A stretch of DNA of 64,000 bases from Paraspadella gotoi. Lineage: Eukaryota > Chaetognatha. Every line of letters starts with the position of its first letter. Within the stretch, counting starts at the first letter, position 1. Made by a program: the position numbers and the translations under genes. The DNA lies in contig CM119270.1 of assembly GCA_051294375.1 (NCBI GenBank), forward strand, positions 4,410,152 to 4,474,151, read 5' to 3'. A model generated the notes under the pieces. It searched no databases. It was not told where the DNA came from and worked only from the letters and a program-made list of their open reading frames with translations. Below, piece after piece: positions 22,951 to 34,700 of this stretch.

Positions 22951-23994
22951 TGCGGAATGACAGTGATCGCCTCCTGTCACTGGTATGATGGTATCACTGA
23001 CCCGGTCCCGTCACATTTCGCCCAAATCATGGATAAACGGGTCCGTCTGGGCCGAGTCTGTCGTGGGACAGTTGTGTGGAGGCTTAAAGTCGTACCGTTA
23101 CAAGGTAACTTTTATTCTCTTATATACTAGTATTTAATAGTAATTATAATTAATAGTAATCCCCCTGTAGAGGTTCACCATTATAGGTGCTTGAATCACC
23201 GCTAATCTTAGGCTTAACCAGAAAAACAACAACGTAACCCACGATGAAACAAATGGAACAAAGACAAAAGCGATCAAAAACAAACAAAAACAAAAAACAA
23301 AAAGACAAAAAAAAACCTTCTCTGTCATTGAAACGATGATAAATCTTTTAAAAGTATTATATATAATGTATGTTTAATTGTTTATTTGATTATATGTCGT
23401 TGGATTGTACGGTTCAGTCCACGTCGCCGCATCGCTGGACTCTATCGTCGACGCTCTCTATTTTCTTTTTCTCTCCTTTTTATTTCTAAAAGAAAATTCC
23501 GTTTTACTGGAAGAAAGATCACGTGACTCCACGGTTACGTTTCCCATAACGAAGGCTCGTTAAAAAAGGAAAAAAAAAACTTGAGGAAAGGAAAAAAATG
23601 AGGAAAAAAAGGAAAAGAAAAATAAAGCAGAAAAAAACAAGAGTAAACAATCGGCGAAGAAAAGATCAAAGCAAATGATACATTGTAATTTGCATAAAAT
23701 ATAAATGGTATGATTAAAAAATGCTAAAAAAAAAAAACAAAAACAATTAAATAACAAAATAATTTTTTATCTTTTAAAATCATATCAAAGTTCTAAGAGA
23801 AAGGTCGTAGAGAAAATATTTAAAATTGATTAAAATTTGAACTGCGGTTCGTAGCTGAACCTAGTCTACGTTAAAAAATACTAAAGATTAAATCCAAAAT
23901 ACTCTGCAATCTTACTATATAACTTCCGGTAATAGCTGTATTCAGTAATAGAGCGCTATCATTAGTATAACGATTACGAACTCATCGATCGAAA
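22951..23994. repeat. gap-edge duplication at 22 kb, copy 2 (longer allele)
   Basis: Counterpart of 22186-22940. It starts at the gap with GCGGAATGACAGTG and ends CTCATCGATCGAAA. Bases ~23020-23412 have no match in copy 1 and include more of SINE family B (GGAGGCTTAAAGTCG at ~23080). Confidence 0.8.
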
Positions 23995-23999
23995 GGGCA

Positions 24000-24680
24000 A
24001 AGAAAAAAGAGCAACGATATACAGGGGTGTCTGGTTCTTGGCTCTTTTTTTCCTTTGGCAGACTTGACGTTTAAACCGAAGTTTTATTCTCAGCTTCCGC
24101 GTTGACTTGTTATTGTTGTTTTATTTTTAAGGTTGTTTTTGTTGTGCTCGATGCTGTTGTCGCGTTATGGAACAAGGGTCCTTTTCTTGGCAATGTCCGA
24201 GATTTTCGTTTTTATCAGTGCTATCTTTAACATGAAGATGGGTCATATACTTTTATTCCCCCAAAAATCTGTCCTGTATATTGTACACCGATTAAAAATA
24301 AACGAAAGGATCACGACGACGAATTTTAAATTTGAAAATTAGATTTTCGTCTCGTCTCGTCTCGATTTTCGACCTCCGTCATCTGCCCTTTATCGTTTCG
24401 TTCCCGCTCTCGTCTGGCGTCGATAGGTGACGCACTAAGACCGAGGCGTCGTTGCCGAAGTCTTTGCCTGGCATCAGGCGCCGGTAAGTGACAGCGGAGG
24501 AAAAGGGAGGAAAGGAAAATGGAAAAGAAAAAAAGGAAAATGCGAGAAAAGGAAGGAAAGGAAAGGAAAGGAAGGCACAAGAGATGTGATAACAGGAAGA
24601 TGATGAGAAACATAATTTGGAGTAAATGATAAATAAGAGAATGAGAAAGGAAGAAAGAAGGAAAAAAAATTAAAAGAAAA
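24000..24680. other. unique sequence then AG-rich DNA
   Basis: No supported exon. GTCTC repeats at 24348-24364 and GGAAA-type repeats at 24545-24580. Confidence 0.4.
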
Positions 24681-24684
24681 CGGA

Positions 24685-24972
24685 ATTGAACGACGACGAC
24701 GACGACGACGACGACGACAACGGTGGCAAGAAGGAAATTAAATGCAGCCGCGAGGGGAAGAAGGGAGACTGAGAGAGAGAGAGACAGAGAGACTGAGANN
24801 NNNNNNNNNNNNNNNNNNNNNNNNNNNNNNNNNNNNNNNNNNNNNNNNNNNNNNNNNNNNNNNNNNNNNNNNNNNNNNNNNNNNNNNNNNNNNNNNNNNN
24901 NNNNNNNNNNNNNNNNNNNNNNNNNNNNNNNNNNNNNNNNNNNNNNNNNNNNNNNNNNNNAGAGAGAGAGAG
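24685..24972. repeat. (GAC)n, then GA tract with 162-bp gap
   Basis: About ten GAC units end at 24718. GA/GACAGA sequence borders the gap 24799-24960 on both sides. Confidence 0.9.
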
Positions 24973-25339
24973 TCTCCCGTCCAATGCAACAGAATTTTTA
25001 ATTCTAAAGAGACTCATAGCGAATGGAATGAGGGAGGAAAAAGAAATTTAGCGATGAACGTGGAAACGACGAGAGGGAAAATTTGAAATGAAAACTTTTA
25101 AATTAGGTTATTTATTTTGAATGTGACATAACCTTTTATGTCAGAGCATTTGGTGAAATGTTTTAGGGGGCCTTTTTTTAAAAAAATGAGGTGAAAACGT
25201 CAACTTTTTCGTCGAGTCAACGTTAAACGCGAACAGATGGTCGTTTGAATGTGAAAGCGAATGTGAAAACGTAAAATTGTGAACGTGAGACTGGATCTTT
25301 GTTTACCGTCACCCACGGTGACATCGTAAACAATTGGAA

Positions 25340-25704
25340 TCGTGCGACGGATAGAGAAAGAGAGAGGGAGAGAAAAGGAGATGGAGAGGGAGGGAGAGAG
25401 GGAGGAAGAGGGAGATGGAGAAAAAGGAATTGAGGTAGATTGAAGAAGGGAGAGAGAGAGAGAGAGAGNNNNNNNNNNNNNNNNNNNNNNNNNNNNNNNN
25501 NNNNNNNNNNNNNNNNNNNNNNNNNNNNNNNNNNNNNNNNNNNNNNNNNNNNNNNNNNNNNNNNNNNNNNNNNNNNNNNNNNNNNNNNNNNNNNNNNNNN
25601 NNNNNNNNNNNNNNNNNNNNNNNNNNNNNNNNNNNNNNNNNNNNNNNNNNNNNNNNNNNNNNNNNNNNNNNNNNNNNNNNNNNNNNNNNNNNNNNNNNNN
25701 NNNN
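25340..25704. repeat. AG-rich DNA with (GA)n and 236-bp gap
   Basis: Impure GGGAGA-type repeats lead to pure GA and a gap at 25469-25704. Confidence 0.9.
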
Positions 25705-26209
25705 ACCCGGTAAAGCTGACAAGCGACATAATTTGCATGCATACTTCTTTGAATCTCCTGGAATTTTTTAGAATTTCTTTTCTTTTTTTTCTTTTTTATT
25801 TACACGTTGGAAACTTATCTTTGCTTGCATAAAATATGGAGTTTTTCTGTGAAAAATTGTTTTATCCTTTAAAGGAATATTGAAGAATATATAAACTATT
25901 CTTTACATAAAAAACTGTTCCTACTTTGAAGAAATGATACTATAGTTCAAAATAAAACCCGGAAAAATAGCGTCTGATTTCGGCGTTCATTTTTCTTAGA
26001 AAGATAAGCAAAGGGAAAAACGCAATGTCAACAAATGTATATATATATATATAAATTGCGCGATAAAAGGTAAAATATGTTAAACGACAAAATGAAGGAA
26101 AAGAATCGATGAAAAGAAAATGAATAAAAAGAAACGAAAAGAAAAAAGAAAAAAAAAATTTCCAGATTCCCTTTGCTCATTCATTTACTTTTTTTTCTGT
26201 CGTCCTTTT

Positions 26210-26212
<3 letters not shown>
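25705..26212. other. AT-rich intergenic DNA
   Basis: A (TA)n run is at 26038-26053. No gene is seen. Confidence 0.5.
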
Positions 26213-26272
<60 letters not shown>

Positions 26273-26625
26273 CTTTCATTCACTCACAGAAACCGAGAGC
26301 TTTGGGTGGATTGTAAATCCGCCATTTTTTTTCATCGGATTTTCTCTCGTTTCTACTTTGAAAAAAAGTAAATTCAATAACGGTAATAATATTATTAAAT
26401 TCGCTACCTCTCTCTAGTAATCTTTGTCATATATCTCCCCATCTACAACATTCCCTTTTTCTCCCTACTGTCTCCCTCTCTATCTCCGTCTCCTCTCTCT
26501 CTTTTTCTTTCGTTCATTTTTTTCTCAATCGTCTCCCTCTCTCTCTTCGTCTCCCTCTCGCTCATTCATTCCCTTTTTTTCTCAATTGTCTCTCTCTCTC
26601 TCTATCTCCCTCTCCCTCTCCTTTT
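26213..26625. repeat. (CT)n and CT-rich block
   Basis: Pure CT at 26213-26268; impure CTCC/CTCT sequence at 26400-26625. Confidence 0.9.
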
Positions 26626-26715
26626 TCTTCCGGAGGTCATGATTGTTTCTCTCGGCCCAAACGAGGTCGACGACCGGAAAAAGAATTCATAGTCGATTTT
26701 CTGCGACGTCATTAG

Positions 26716-26852
26716 CATCGACGTCGTCGTCGTCGTCGTTATGGTCGTCGTCGTCGTCGTTATGGTCGTCGTCGTCATCGTCGTCGCCGCAGTAATTATC
26801 ATCATCCACGTCTCAATTCGCATTAAACATGCGAATGATTTAACATAAATAG

Positions 26853-26924
<72 letters not shown>

Positions 26925-26925
26925 A
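26716..26925. repeat. (GTC)n and (ATC)n trinucleotide tracts
   Basis: GTCGTCGTT-type repeats at 26716-26790 and about 25 pure ATC units at 26851-26925. On the minus strand the latter reads as poly-Asp, with no other coding support. Confidence 0.95.
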
Positions 26926-27862
26926 CATTGAAGGTTCTAAACATTGACAATTTAACTTTTTTATCTTTTCATTCATTATTTTCTTCTTTCCTTCTTTTTT
27001 TCCCTTTTCTTTCATTCCCACCAGCCGCGCCATTTTCTCATTTGCCTCTTCTGTCCCTCTTCCCTTTCACTTTTCCCGCCAATTGCTCCCTTGTTTTCCG
27101 TTTTCCCGCTCCGCCCGTCAGGTGTCAAATTCCTAATCATCTTCGCGACGCAGCAAATGTCTCTTTTGTTTTTTCCTGTTTTTTTTTTCCTTCCCTGTTT
27201 TCGAAGCGAAGACCAAAACAGGAGTTGCACCTGAAAGAGGGAGTTAGTTCCCGGCTCGAAAATAGGATGGGGAAGTGCAAGCCATTCGCTCCATCGACCG
27301 CGGAAAACAAAACAAAAACAAAAAAACCAAAAATAACTCAGATAAAAGATAAAAAATAACATAGTGGCATCGGCTGAGGTTGGAAAGAAAAAAGTATGAC
27401 CTGTACAAGTGTACATATTTTAATTATTTAATACATAATTTATTTTTTTTAGTTTAGATGAAAAAAACGGAAAAAAAGTGAAATAAAGGTTAATCGTTTG
27501 TTAACACCATACGTATAACAAGTGCCAAGGACAACCAAATATGCGGCTTGGGAAATAGCAATGGAAAAGGCGAAGACAAAAAATGATATTAAAATGACAG
27601 AAAAGTGAAAATCGAGGCGAAGGTAAAATTTACATCTGATATCGGCCGCCCTAAAGACTCTCATATCATAATTATAATAATCCTACCTATTTTACCTATT
27701 TTAAACTTTTTCTCCCATTTATGATGTTAATTTTTTTTTTTAATTCTCCTTATTCATTGTCTTTGTTTACTTTTTTTTCACTTTCTCTCATCTCATTCAT
27801 TTTCGCCATTGTGGCTAAAAAGGTTCAGTGGCGAACTCGTGAAAGAGACCCGACAACAAGTG
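26926..27862. other. T-rich and mixed sequence, no gene seen
   Basis: Contains a CGCGCCATTTTC motif at about 27026 and a 24-27 bp stretch of CAAAAACAAAAAAACC type. No convincing exon on either strand. Confidence 0.4.
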
Positions 27863-28066
27863 AATCTACTCACCCGCCAACCAGTGAATCTTCTCACCCG
27901 CCAACCAGNNNNNNNNNNNNNNNNNNNNNNNNNNNNNNNNNNNNNNNNNNNNNNNNNNNNNNNNNNNNNNNNNNNNNNNNNNNNNNNNNNNNNNNNNNNN
28001 NNNNNNNNNNNNNNNNNNNNNNNNNNNNNNNNNNNNNNNNNNNNNNNNNNNNNNNNNNNNNNNNNN
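27863..28066. repeat. 24-bp minisatellite running into a gap
   Basis: The unit TGAATCTTCTCACCCGCCAACCAG, read as TGAATCTTCTCA plus CCCGCCAACCAG, is seen about two times and stops at the gap 27909-28066. Confidence 0.8.
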
Positions 28067-28744
28067 CCGCCGTTCCGCCCACGCTGCCACGCCCCGACAT
28101 CTCCATGACAACGGGTGCAAACACTTGACCGCCTTTTTTTTCTCTCCCGTTTTTCCATTGTCCGTATATCGAGCGGCTTTGTTCAGTTTGTGCCCCGTTG
28201 TCTGCATCGTGCGTGATGTCTGTACAACCGCGCGACAATTTCTGAATTTAACCTCACGTTGATTGAAAGTGTTGTATTGTTTGTATGGTTTTTATGTTTT
28301 GACTGTTGATTGTAGAACGCGTGATATTTAAGACACGCCTAAAATGTTGCTGAGTTTATTGTGGACCACAGTGTCTACATAACCTGGCAAGATTTTCCAA
28401 CATCGAAGAATATTTATCGAAGATAATATTATATTATATATATAATATATATATAATATATATATTATATTAGACCTTTTTTTTCCCAGAATCTTTAATT
28501 CCGGTTAAAGGTAGTGTCAGGGATTAGGTTAGTTTTTAAAGTGAGTACCCGAAAAGGCAGCCGCCATTTTGAACTCACTCTTCAGCCTTTAATTTTAAGC
28601 CTAAACTATCGTTTCCGTTTTTTTGTCACATTTTCTTCATACAATTGAAACATTCTTTGAAATATTTTCTACTTCATTGATAGGGAAGCCAGGTACTCTA
28701 GGAGTGAATAAACGAGACTGTGAGAGAGTCTTGATTGAAAGCTT
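28067..28744. other. unique sequence with palindromic AT run
   Basis: TATATAATATATAT-type sequence at 28425-28470. A GCCGCCATTTTG word at 28560-28571 equals the known YY1 consensus. No exon is supported. Confidence 0.4.
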
Positions 28745-28910
28745 GCAGGGACCTGCTATGTTATTAATTTATTATCTTGTAAGAGTGATGGAGGCCTTAA
28801 ACCACCAAAGCCTGTCCAAAGTCAGGGGCAAGATAGCTTATTTATTAAATGAATGGATAATTTTTATATTGGTTGTACCAATTTCATACATTTTGGGTTT
28901 TGTTTTGATG
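28745..28910 (+). repeat. dispersed repeat family F, copy 1
   Basis: Shares TGATGGAGGCCTTAAAC-like, TGTCCAAAGTCAGGGGC and AATGAATGGATAATTT blocks with 42425-42560, 45846-45965 and 48290-48375. A short open frame over it is not a gene. Class unknown. Confidence 0.6.
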
Positions 28911-30814
28911 AAATCGTATCGTCGGAAAATGAATCGGCATTTGACGTCTGTCGTCGTCGAGACGTAAAACGGTTTTTTCATCCGTTGTCGTCGGCGTTAC
29001 AAATCGGATATCTGAGCCTCTATCATATTTTCTGGCTTACGCTTGTTTTATCTGGAAAATCTTTCTCAACTATCATACTATGCCCCTTGCTTAAGCGCGC
29101 GATAGATCTAAAAAAATGAAATAAATATATTTCCGAAAAATTCAGTGGTGTATTAATTTTGTGTAATTGTGTAATGTTGCGTAATGATAATATAAGGCTT
29201 TGCAAAAGAGAAACCCAAGTGTCTGATAAATCGAACAACGTTTTAGTTTTAGTTGAGTTTACTTTTTAGTTTGTTTGAAATTAGTTCTCTTAGTCTGCGC
29301 TGCTGAGATATAAAATGTGATTTGCAGAATGAGTATAGATTTATCGATAGATATATTTTGAGAAGAACCAATATGTAATCACATCCGGAAAACCAAAATC
29401 CACATCCGGGGAGAATCAGAATATAACCCCCTCTTTTTCTACGTCTCGTACATCGTAAATGGATCGCGAGATGGCGCCGCGAATATCGCCTTAGATGGAT
29501 CCACTTTGACACTTGGCGCAAATTAAACGCTCTATTCCGTTATTCGGCGCCTCTTTACCATTGACTCGCGGCGCCCAATAGTCTGCCGGGCGCCAAGGCG
29601 GAAGCTTCCCGCCAAATCATAATCGACTTTTACGTTCGGTTATTTTTTTCCCCGATTTAGTTTTGATTGATGTGTTCGCGTTCTCTCACCGAAGACGAGA
29701 CAACATATATCGCTAGTTGTTTTGAATTGTCTCAAATTCAAAAGGAATTGAATAAAAAAAATATTCCGTCGAATAGAAGACAGAGAGTATAGTCCAAGTA
29801 GAAGATAGAAGATAGAAAAGAAAGCAAACGCGATTTTTTAACAAATCGAAAAACGAGAGAATTGTGAATCAATTTGATCATAATTCATAAGTCAATTTTT
29901 TTTTTCAAACGAATATCTTCCTTCTTTCCATTTTGCAAGATGATTTTTCATTTTTTCTGTTTAATATATTATTTTATATGTTTGTATTTATTTATATTTA
30001 TTGACTTTCATTCACAATTAAACTTTCAAAGTTACGTCTTACGGAACCCAAAGGATAAACGGTCGTCAGTCGTTTCAGGAAAAACTTCTTGTCACTGTGA
30101 ACATTGTGAACATTGTGAACATTGCGCGTTCCCTTCTATTTTCATAAAATGAAGTCGCGTCTACTTTCAAAAATATGTTTTTAAATATTCATTCCCGCTT
30201 TTGGTTCCTCGTTGCTCTTTTGTATTTTCTTACTGACACGGCAAGAGCCTTCATTAAAAGCGATTACTAGCGACATCTTCAGGTGTCTTTTGTTTTTAGG
30301 TACGTATTTAAGTAAGATGCAGTGCGTGGCTCCCGGGCTTTCGGGTCTAAACACTGGGGTGCCAACGTGGAACCTTTATAATCTCATCAGTTCACCACTT
30401 GTTTTAAACGGTTATTTTTGCTATTAAAATCAATTTTATAGATATTTGGAATTCTTAAAGCAACTCTTTGCATTTTATTGGCTGCAGAAACAAGTAAGAA
30501 ACGTCTCTTTAAACTTTATATATATTTTTGGTGAGTTTGCTTCTGGAAAAAACAAAAGGAACTAATTGCTGATTGCTCACTTGGTACGAGTTTGGATACC
30601 ATGGATACCGAACGAGTCAGACATTAAAGTTAATATCATGTCAACCTCAAAAAGCCAAAAAGTGTCGGCGAAAGAGGTAAAAACCGTAAAATATTATCCA
30701 TGGCTTTAGTGCCATTTCTCTGGGGGAAAAAAAAGATAAAAAAAAATCTAAAAATCAAAATAGGGCATTTTGCGTTTATTTCGCGAATTCGTCACTCGGC
30801 CTTTGAATCCGAGT
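28911..30814. other. AT-rich intergenic DNA with small repeats
   Basis: GTGAACATT is repeated three times at 30096-30125. The remainder shows no supported exon or element. Confidence 0.45.
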
Positions 30815-30892
30815 TGCGGCAGCGGCAGCGGCAGCAGAGGCAGCGGCAGCGGCAGCAGAGGCAGCGGCAACAGAGGCAGCGGCCCAAATCCC
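30815..30892. repeat. (GGCAGC)n-type hexanucleotide tract
   Basis: GGCAGC and AGAGGCAGC units alternate, reading as RQRQRQQRQ in one frame. Confidence 0.9.
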
Positions 30893-31237
30893 GTCACAGA
30901 TGCCAGGATTTAATGACGTGAGCCGAGCTTCGCGTGATGTTGACGGCGTTGATGGGGACGAATGTTGGATTTTAATCTCGTTGGTGATGAAGTGAGGTGA
31001 TTGGTTTAACGTGACGTGATTGGTTTGACGTTTACTGCTTGTCGATCGACAGGAAAAACCGACGACCTACTTGAACAATTGCATTCCACAGTAACTGAGA
31101 GGTGCTTTTGGATCCCTTACCACATTAATTGTAAATATCCGTCAAAAAAAATGTTCCCCCCGCTTATGGAATAGTCAACTCGTTAACTGGCGTCCTACGT
31201 CAGAGCAAGAGCGTTGAGTTACGGATCGCCCGTCTAT

Positions 31238-31320
31238 GTAACGGCGTGTCAACTGTCAACTGTCAACTGTCACGGCGTGTCAACTGTCAACTGTCACGGC
31301 GTGTCAACTGTCGAGCCGCG
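31238..31320. repeat. 24-bp tandem repeat with GTCAACT motifs
   Basis: The unit GGCGTGTCAACTGTCAACTG plus TCAC is present about three times, just upstream of a CpG-rich stretch (31310-31440). Confidence 0.85.
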
Positions 31321-31496
31321 TCAAGAATTGGCGCGACTGCCCGCGACTTCCGGCTTGACGCGCAGGCGCCTCGCCACGTCAAATAAACAACCGAATCTGA
31401 CGGAATTCTTCGCACGTATCGTCGCCGCGGCCGAGCGAGAAAATCGCTTTTCTCTCTCTCCTCTCGTCGTGCGTCTCTCCGTCGCTGCGTGTGCTG

Positions 31497-31632
31497 TGTG
31501 CTCTCTCTCTCTCTCTTTTTTCATCTCGTCTCTCTCTCTCTCTCTCTCTCTTCTCTTCTCATTCTCGTCGTACTCCCTCATTCTCTCTTCTCTCTCGTCT
31601 CTGCTCTCCTCCTCTCTCTCTCTCTCTCTCTC
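31497..31632. repeat. CT-rich microsatellite block
   Basis: Several (CT)n runs with short interruptions. Confidence 0.9.
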
Positions 31633-31729
31633 GGGATTCCGCCCCCTCAGAAAAAAAACCCTAGGAGAGAGACAATCCCCTTTGCCGACATTCGCGAATT
31701 CGGATTCGACGGTTGAGGGCGTTTGAGGC

Positions 31730-32250
31730 GGCGAAGCCTCGCATCTCTTGTTGTCGTTGTTGTCGATTTCTCAGTTTGTTGTTGTTTTTCATTTTTAAAA
31801 TTTTTATCTCGTCATCGACGTCATTTTATATTTACTTAACATCGATTACTATATAAATCATCGGTCAAGCGTCTAGAATATATACAAATAATACAATTCA
31901 TAAAAAATTACGACTAAATTGTTTAGTAAAAAAAAAATAAGGAAGAATAATAAATAAGAAATAAAAAACACAAAAATTAAAATGATACGAAATTTTTTAA
32001 ATTATACTGATATAACAAAATGACCTCATCGGCTAGACTTGACTTGACTTGACTTGACAGGCAATCCGTAAAAAGGATCGTCCTCGTTGGTTATTTAATT
32101 AACTAACGACTATTCGATTCATTTCACGAATCGGTCACTAGTGAATCTATAAACGCGTGAAACCATGAAAATAAAACTTTATCCGATTACAAAACGAGCT
32201 TTCAGTAGGACAACGCCTTGTAGTTGGGCATTGCATAAGCATGACATTTT
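31730..32250. other. AT-rich intergenic DNA
   Basis: TTGACTTGACTTGAC at about 32038-32058 is a short TTGAC repeat. No gene is seen. Confidence 0.5.
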
Positions 32251-32255
32251 CAGTC

Positions 32256-32500
32256 TTACCCGGTGGCTCATTGAGTAAATGAGTATAGCCATTAGCTCAT
32301 GACTACAAGCTACCGGGTTCAATCCCAATCCGGTACCTACCCTGGCGGATGCGTTAGGAACCGCCGTAAACCGCCCTTAGGGCGTGGAAAATCTCTAGTC
32401 TGGTTCCAAACTTGGCCACTAGAGGGGTTAAAGAAGATGCGGATAGTCATCTTCAGCCCCTTTGGCGCCTTATCAGTCGCCTCGTGGTCAGGCAATGTCC
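32256..32500 (+). mobile_element. tRNA-derived SINE family A, copy 1 (with A and B boxes)
   Basis: The tRNA-like head has an A-box-like TGGCTCATTGAG (32264-32275) and a near-perfect B box GGTTCAATCCC (32316-32326), about 40 bp apart as in pol III internal promoters. The body continues with CCGTAAACCGCC and a core GCGGATAGTCATCTTCAGCC ... GGCGCCTTATC at 32438-32474. That body recurs on the minus strand at 59.4 and 60.0 kb. Non-coding and non-autonomous, so it would depend on a LINE partner not seen here. Confidence 0.75.
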
Positions 32501-32850
32501 CGGAATAAGGGCTAGAACTCGGGACCGCAAAGACTCCTCGATCGATCCCTTCTTTGTCCTCGTCATCGTTGACGCAGGGTTTTTCCCAGGTGGAAAGGCG
32601 TTTCTCGGAATTGCTCTTTTATTTCGTGACCCCATTGTCGCCCTCGTCCCTCGTCCATCGAATCTCACTTGAGGCCGTTTGTTGTCGTCTCGGTCGTCGG
32701 AAGCGTTAACGCCTCCCAATTCGACGCCACCGGAGCAAATGGCCAGAAACCGACCTCGTAGTATCAAAGTAATAGAAAGGAAGTGAAAAAAAGGCTTACG
32801 ATTATTAGAAGAGTAAAATTACAAAATTAAAATTTGAATGTGAATACTTT
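32501..32850. other. moderately complex DNA between SINE and hammerhead-like motif
   Basis: No supported exon. It could be part of a composite retroposon together with its neighbours. Confidence 0.35.
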
Positions 32851-32856
32851 AGCTTT

Positions 32857-32898
32857 AGCGCTGATGAAGACTCGAAACAGAGTCGAAACATGTCTGTT
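32857..32898 (+). ncRNA. hammerhead-ribozyme-like motif
   Basis: The order CTGATGA (32861-32867), a 5-bp hairpin GACTC/GAGTC (32869-32873 with 32880-32884) with loop GAAACA, GAAAC (32885-32889) and AUGUC (32890-32894) follows a type I hammerhead with a minimal helix III. Flanking AGCG (32857-32860) can pair with TGTT (32895-32898) as helix I using G-U pairs. One extra A (32868) lies between the core and helix II, which is not canonical and may lower or abolish activity. Similar minimal hammerheads are known in Penelope-like elements and retrozymes. An AATAAA follows at about 32907. Confidence 0.45.
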
Positions 32899-33198
32899 TT
32901 ATATTGAATAAAAACGTTGTTTGCCTAAAAACAAATCTCTCTGCTAATTGTTTTATAATAACTACAAAGATAAACAATATATTTTCTCTTCTATTAAATA
33001 ATTAATTCTCGCGAAAACATTCGTTCGAAAAAGAATCGAAAAGTGTTTCCGAATTTCTTTTCTCCACCTCAGAGATAATGCATATTTATATTTTAATTTT
33101 TACGTTTTCCTCTCCGTTATAATATATATTGTTTGTATCTAGGTTTTTATTACGTTTGTAACGAAGTAGAATTTTGTATTTTTTAAAAATGTTTTTTA

Positions 33199-33204
33199 AC
33201 GCCG

Positions 33205-33250
<46 letters not shown>
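33199..33250. repeat. (GTC)n trinucleotide tract
   Basis: About 16 GTC units, bordered by AT-rich DNA. Confidence 0.95.
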
Positions 33251-33700
33251 GGTCGATTTTGAAATTTGTTCAATTTTTTTCAATTTTGTTCAATCTGATT
33301 CTCATTTTTACCGTCTTTTACATATTTAGAGTCCACTACTACTGTACTATACTACTATACTATACTACTAGAATTTACAACTACACTGCGTGTCCGTCGT
33401 CCATTTTATCGTCGTCTCCTCCTTTATCCACTTTGCCTAAAAATCCGCGAGACGAGAGACCATCTCGGATTTCGCTCGATTTTATTCATCGATAAAACGG
33501 CGCCAGTTGCGTCGCCATTCGAACAAAAGGCAATCGGAGTTTTATTGCCATTAAAATTTGAAAGATTTATATGATTTGATAATAAAACAATAGATTATTA
33601 AATATCTACTATTACAAAAACGATACAGTTTACTATTTAGCTCTTTTTAAAATTAATAATGATTTTATAATTCTTTAATAAGATGAGAAAAAACTTTTAA
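33251..33700. other. AT-rich intergenic DNA
   Basis: TACTATACTACTATACTATAC at ~33340-33370 is a short ACTAT repeat. No gene is seen. Confidence 0.5.
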
Positions 33701-33733
33701 ATTCTCTCTCTCTTTCTCTCTCTCTCTTTCTCT

Positions 33734-33798
<65 letters not shown>
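33701..33798. repeat. (CT)n microsatellite
   Basis: Impure CTCTTT then pure CT. Confidence 0.95.
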
Positions 33799-33800
<2 letters not shown>

Positions 33801-34700
33801 TTATCATTCTTTCCGGTTTAAAACGCGCGTTTTTTAATTTCAATCACTTTTTTTTATCACACTTCAACGCCGCGAATCTGCGTCACTTTTATTGCGGTTG
33901 ACAATCGAGGATGACAAGATGACAGGATGACAAGTCATTCGAAGCGACAAGTTTTCTCCCACGTGTTATTAAAGGTTATTAAACGCGTTATTAAACGAAC
34001 AATACCGTATTATATCACCGTTATAATGTGTTTCTCTCGTCGCCGTTATCGTTACGGCCCTTTCGTTTTTATTAAAACGTTACATATGTAAATAATAGCG
34101 TTGCATGAAAGCGAAAACAATTATCCAAAGAAATCGGCATTTTTGGGAATCTAGGAAAACTGGCTGCAAAATCTTCAAATATATATATGTTTATTATGGA
34201 AGAGAAAAATTTCAAGCTCCAGATTTCAACTTTGGGACTATGAATTAAAAAAAAAAGGACTTGACTCGAAAAAAATTACAAAAAATGGACAAATAATAAT
34301 TATAATTGTCCTTCGCAAAATGAAATAAAATTTCGACCTACGTCATGAAGAAAAAAAATCTGGAGATAAAAAATGAAAGTGAGTTTAAAAAATTTAAATC
34401 TAAATCTAAGCCGAAGATTTTTTCGGGATCGGCCAAATCCCGAGACCTAAAACATTCGTAGACGAAATTTGGAAATGAGATTCGGACGAAACTCGATTTA
34501 CGTTCGGGGGTGGAGGTCCAAAGGGGGAGAGAGGAAATCAAGAGCACAGGCGGAGCCCCTTCACGAATTTCGTAAGCCAAGTTAATCATTACATCTACAA
34601 TAAGTTAATTTTTCAATTTATATCTATGTAACATTGAGTCAAACCTTGTATCATTGTATCAAATTTTAACAAATTGAAAAACAAGATGTTTCGTTATCCC
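33799..34700. other. unique AT-rich DNA, no supported gene
   Basis: A minus-strand open frame at 34338-34589 has a protein-like middle but no convincing splice sites or family, so it is not called. Confidence 0.4.

Noticed and set aside
26602-27033. Poly-Asp minus-strand frame
   Set aside because: Generated by (ATC)n and (GTC)n tracts on the other strand.
31214-31726. 170-codon plus-strand frame
   Set aside because: Its first part is a 24-bp satellite and its last part is (CT)n read as Ser/Leu; no splice support.
32256-32330. Functional tRNA gene at the SINE A head
   Set aside because: A and B boxes are present but the arms do not fold into a full cloverleaf by eye, and the body recurs elsewhere, so a SINE is the better reading.
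34338-34589. Minus-strand frame with protein-like middle (EIREGAPPVLLISS)
   Set aside because: Ends in low-complexity Phe/Leu sequence, has no convincing splice sites, start context or recognised family.
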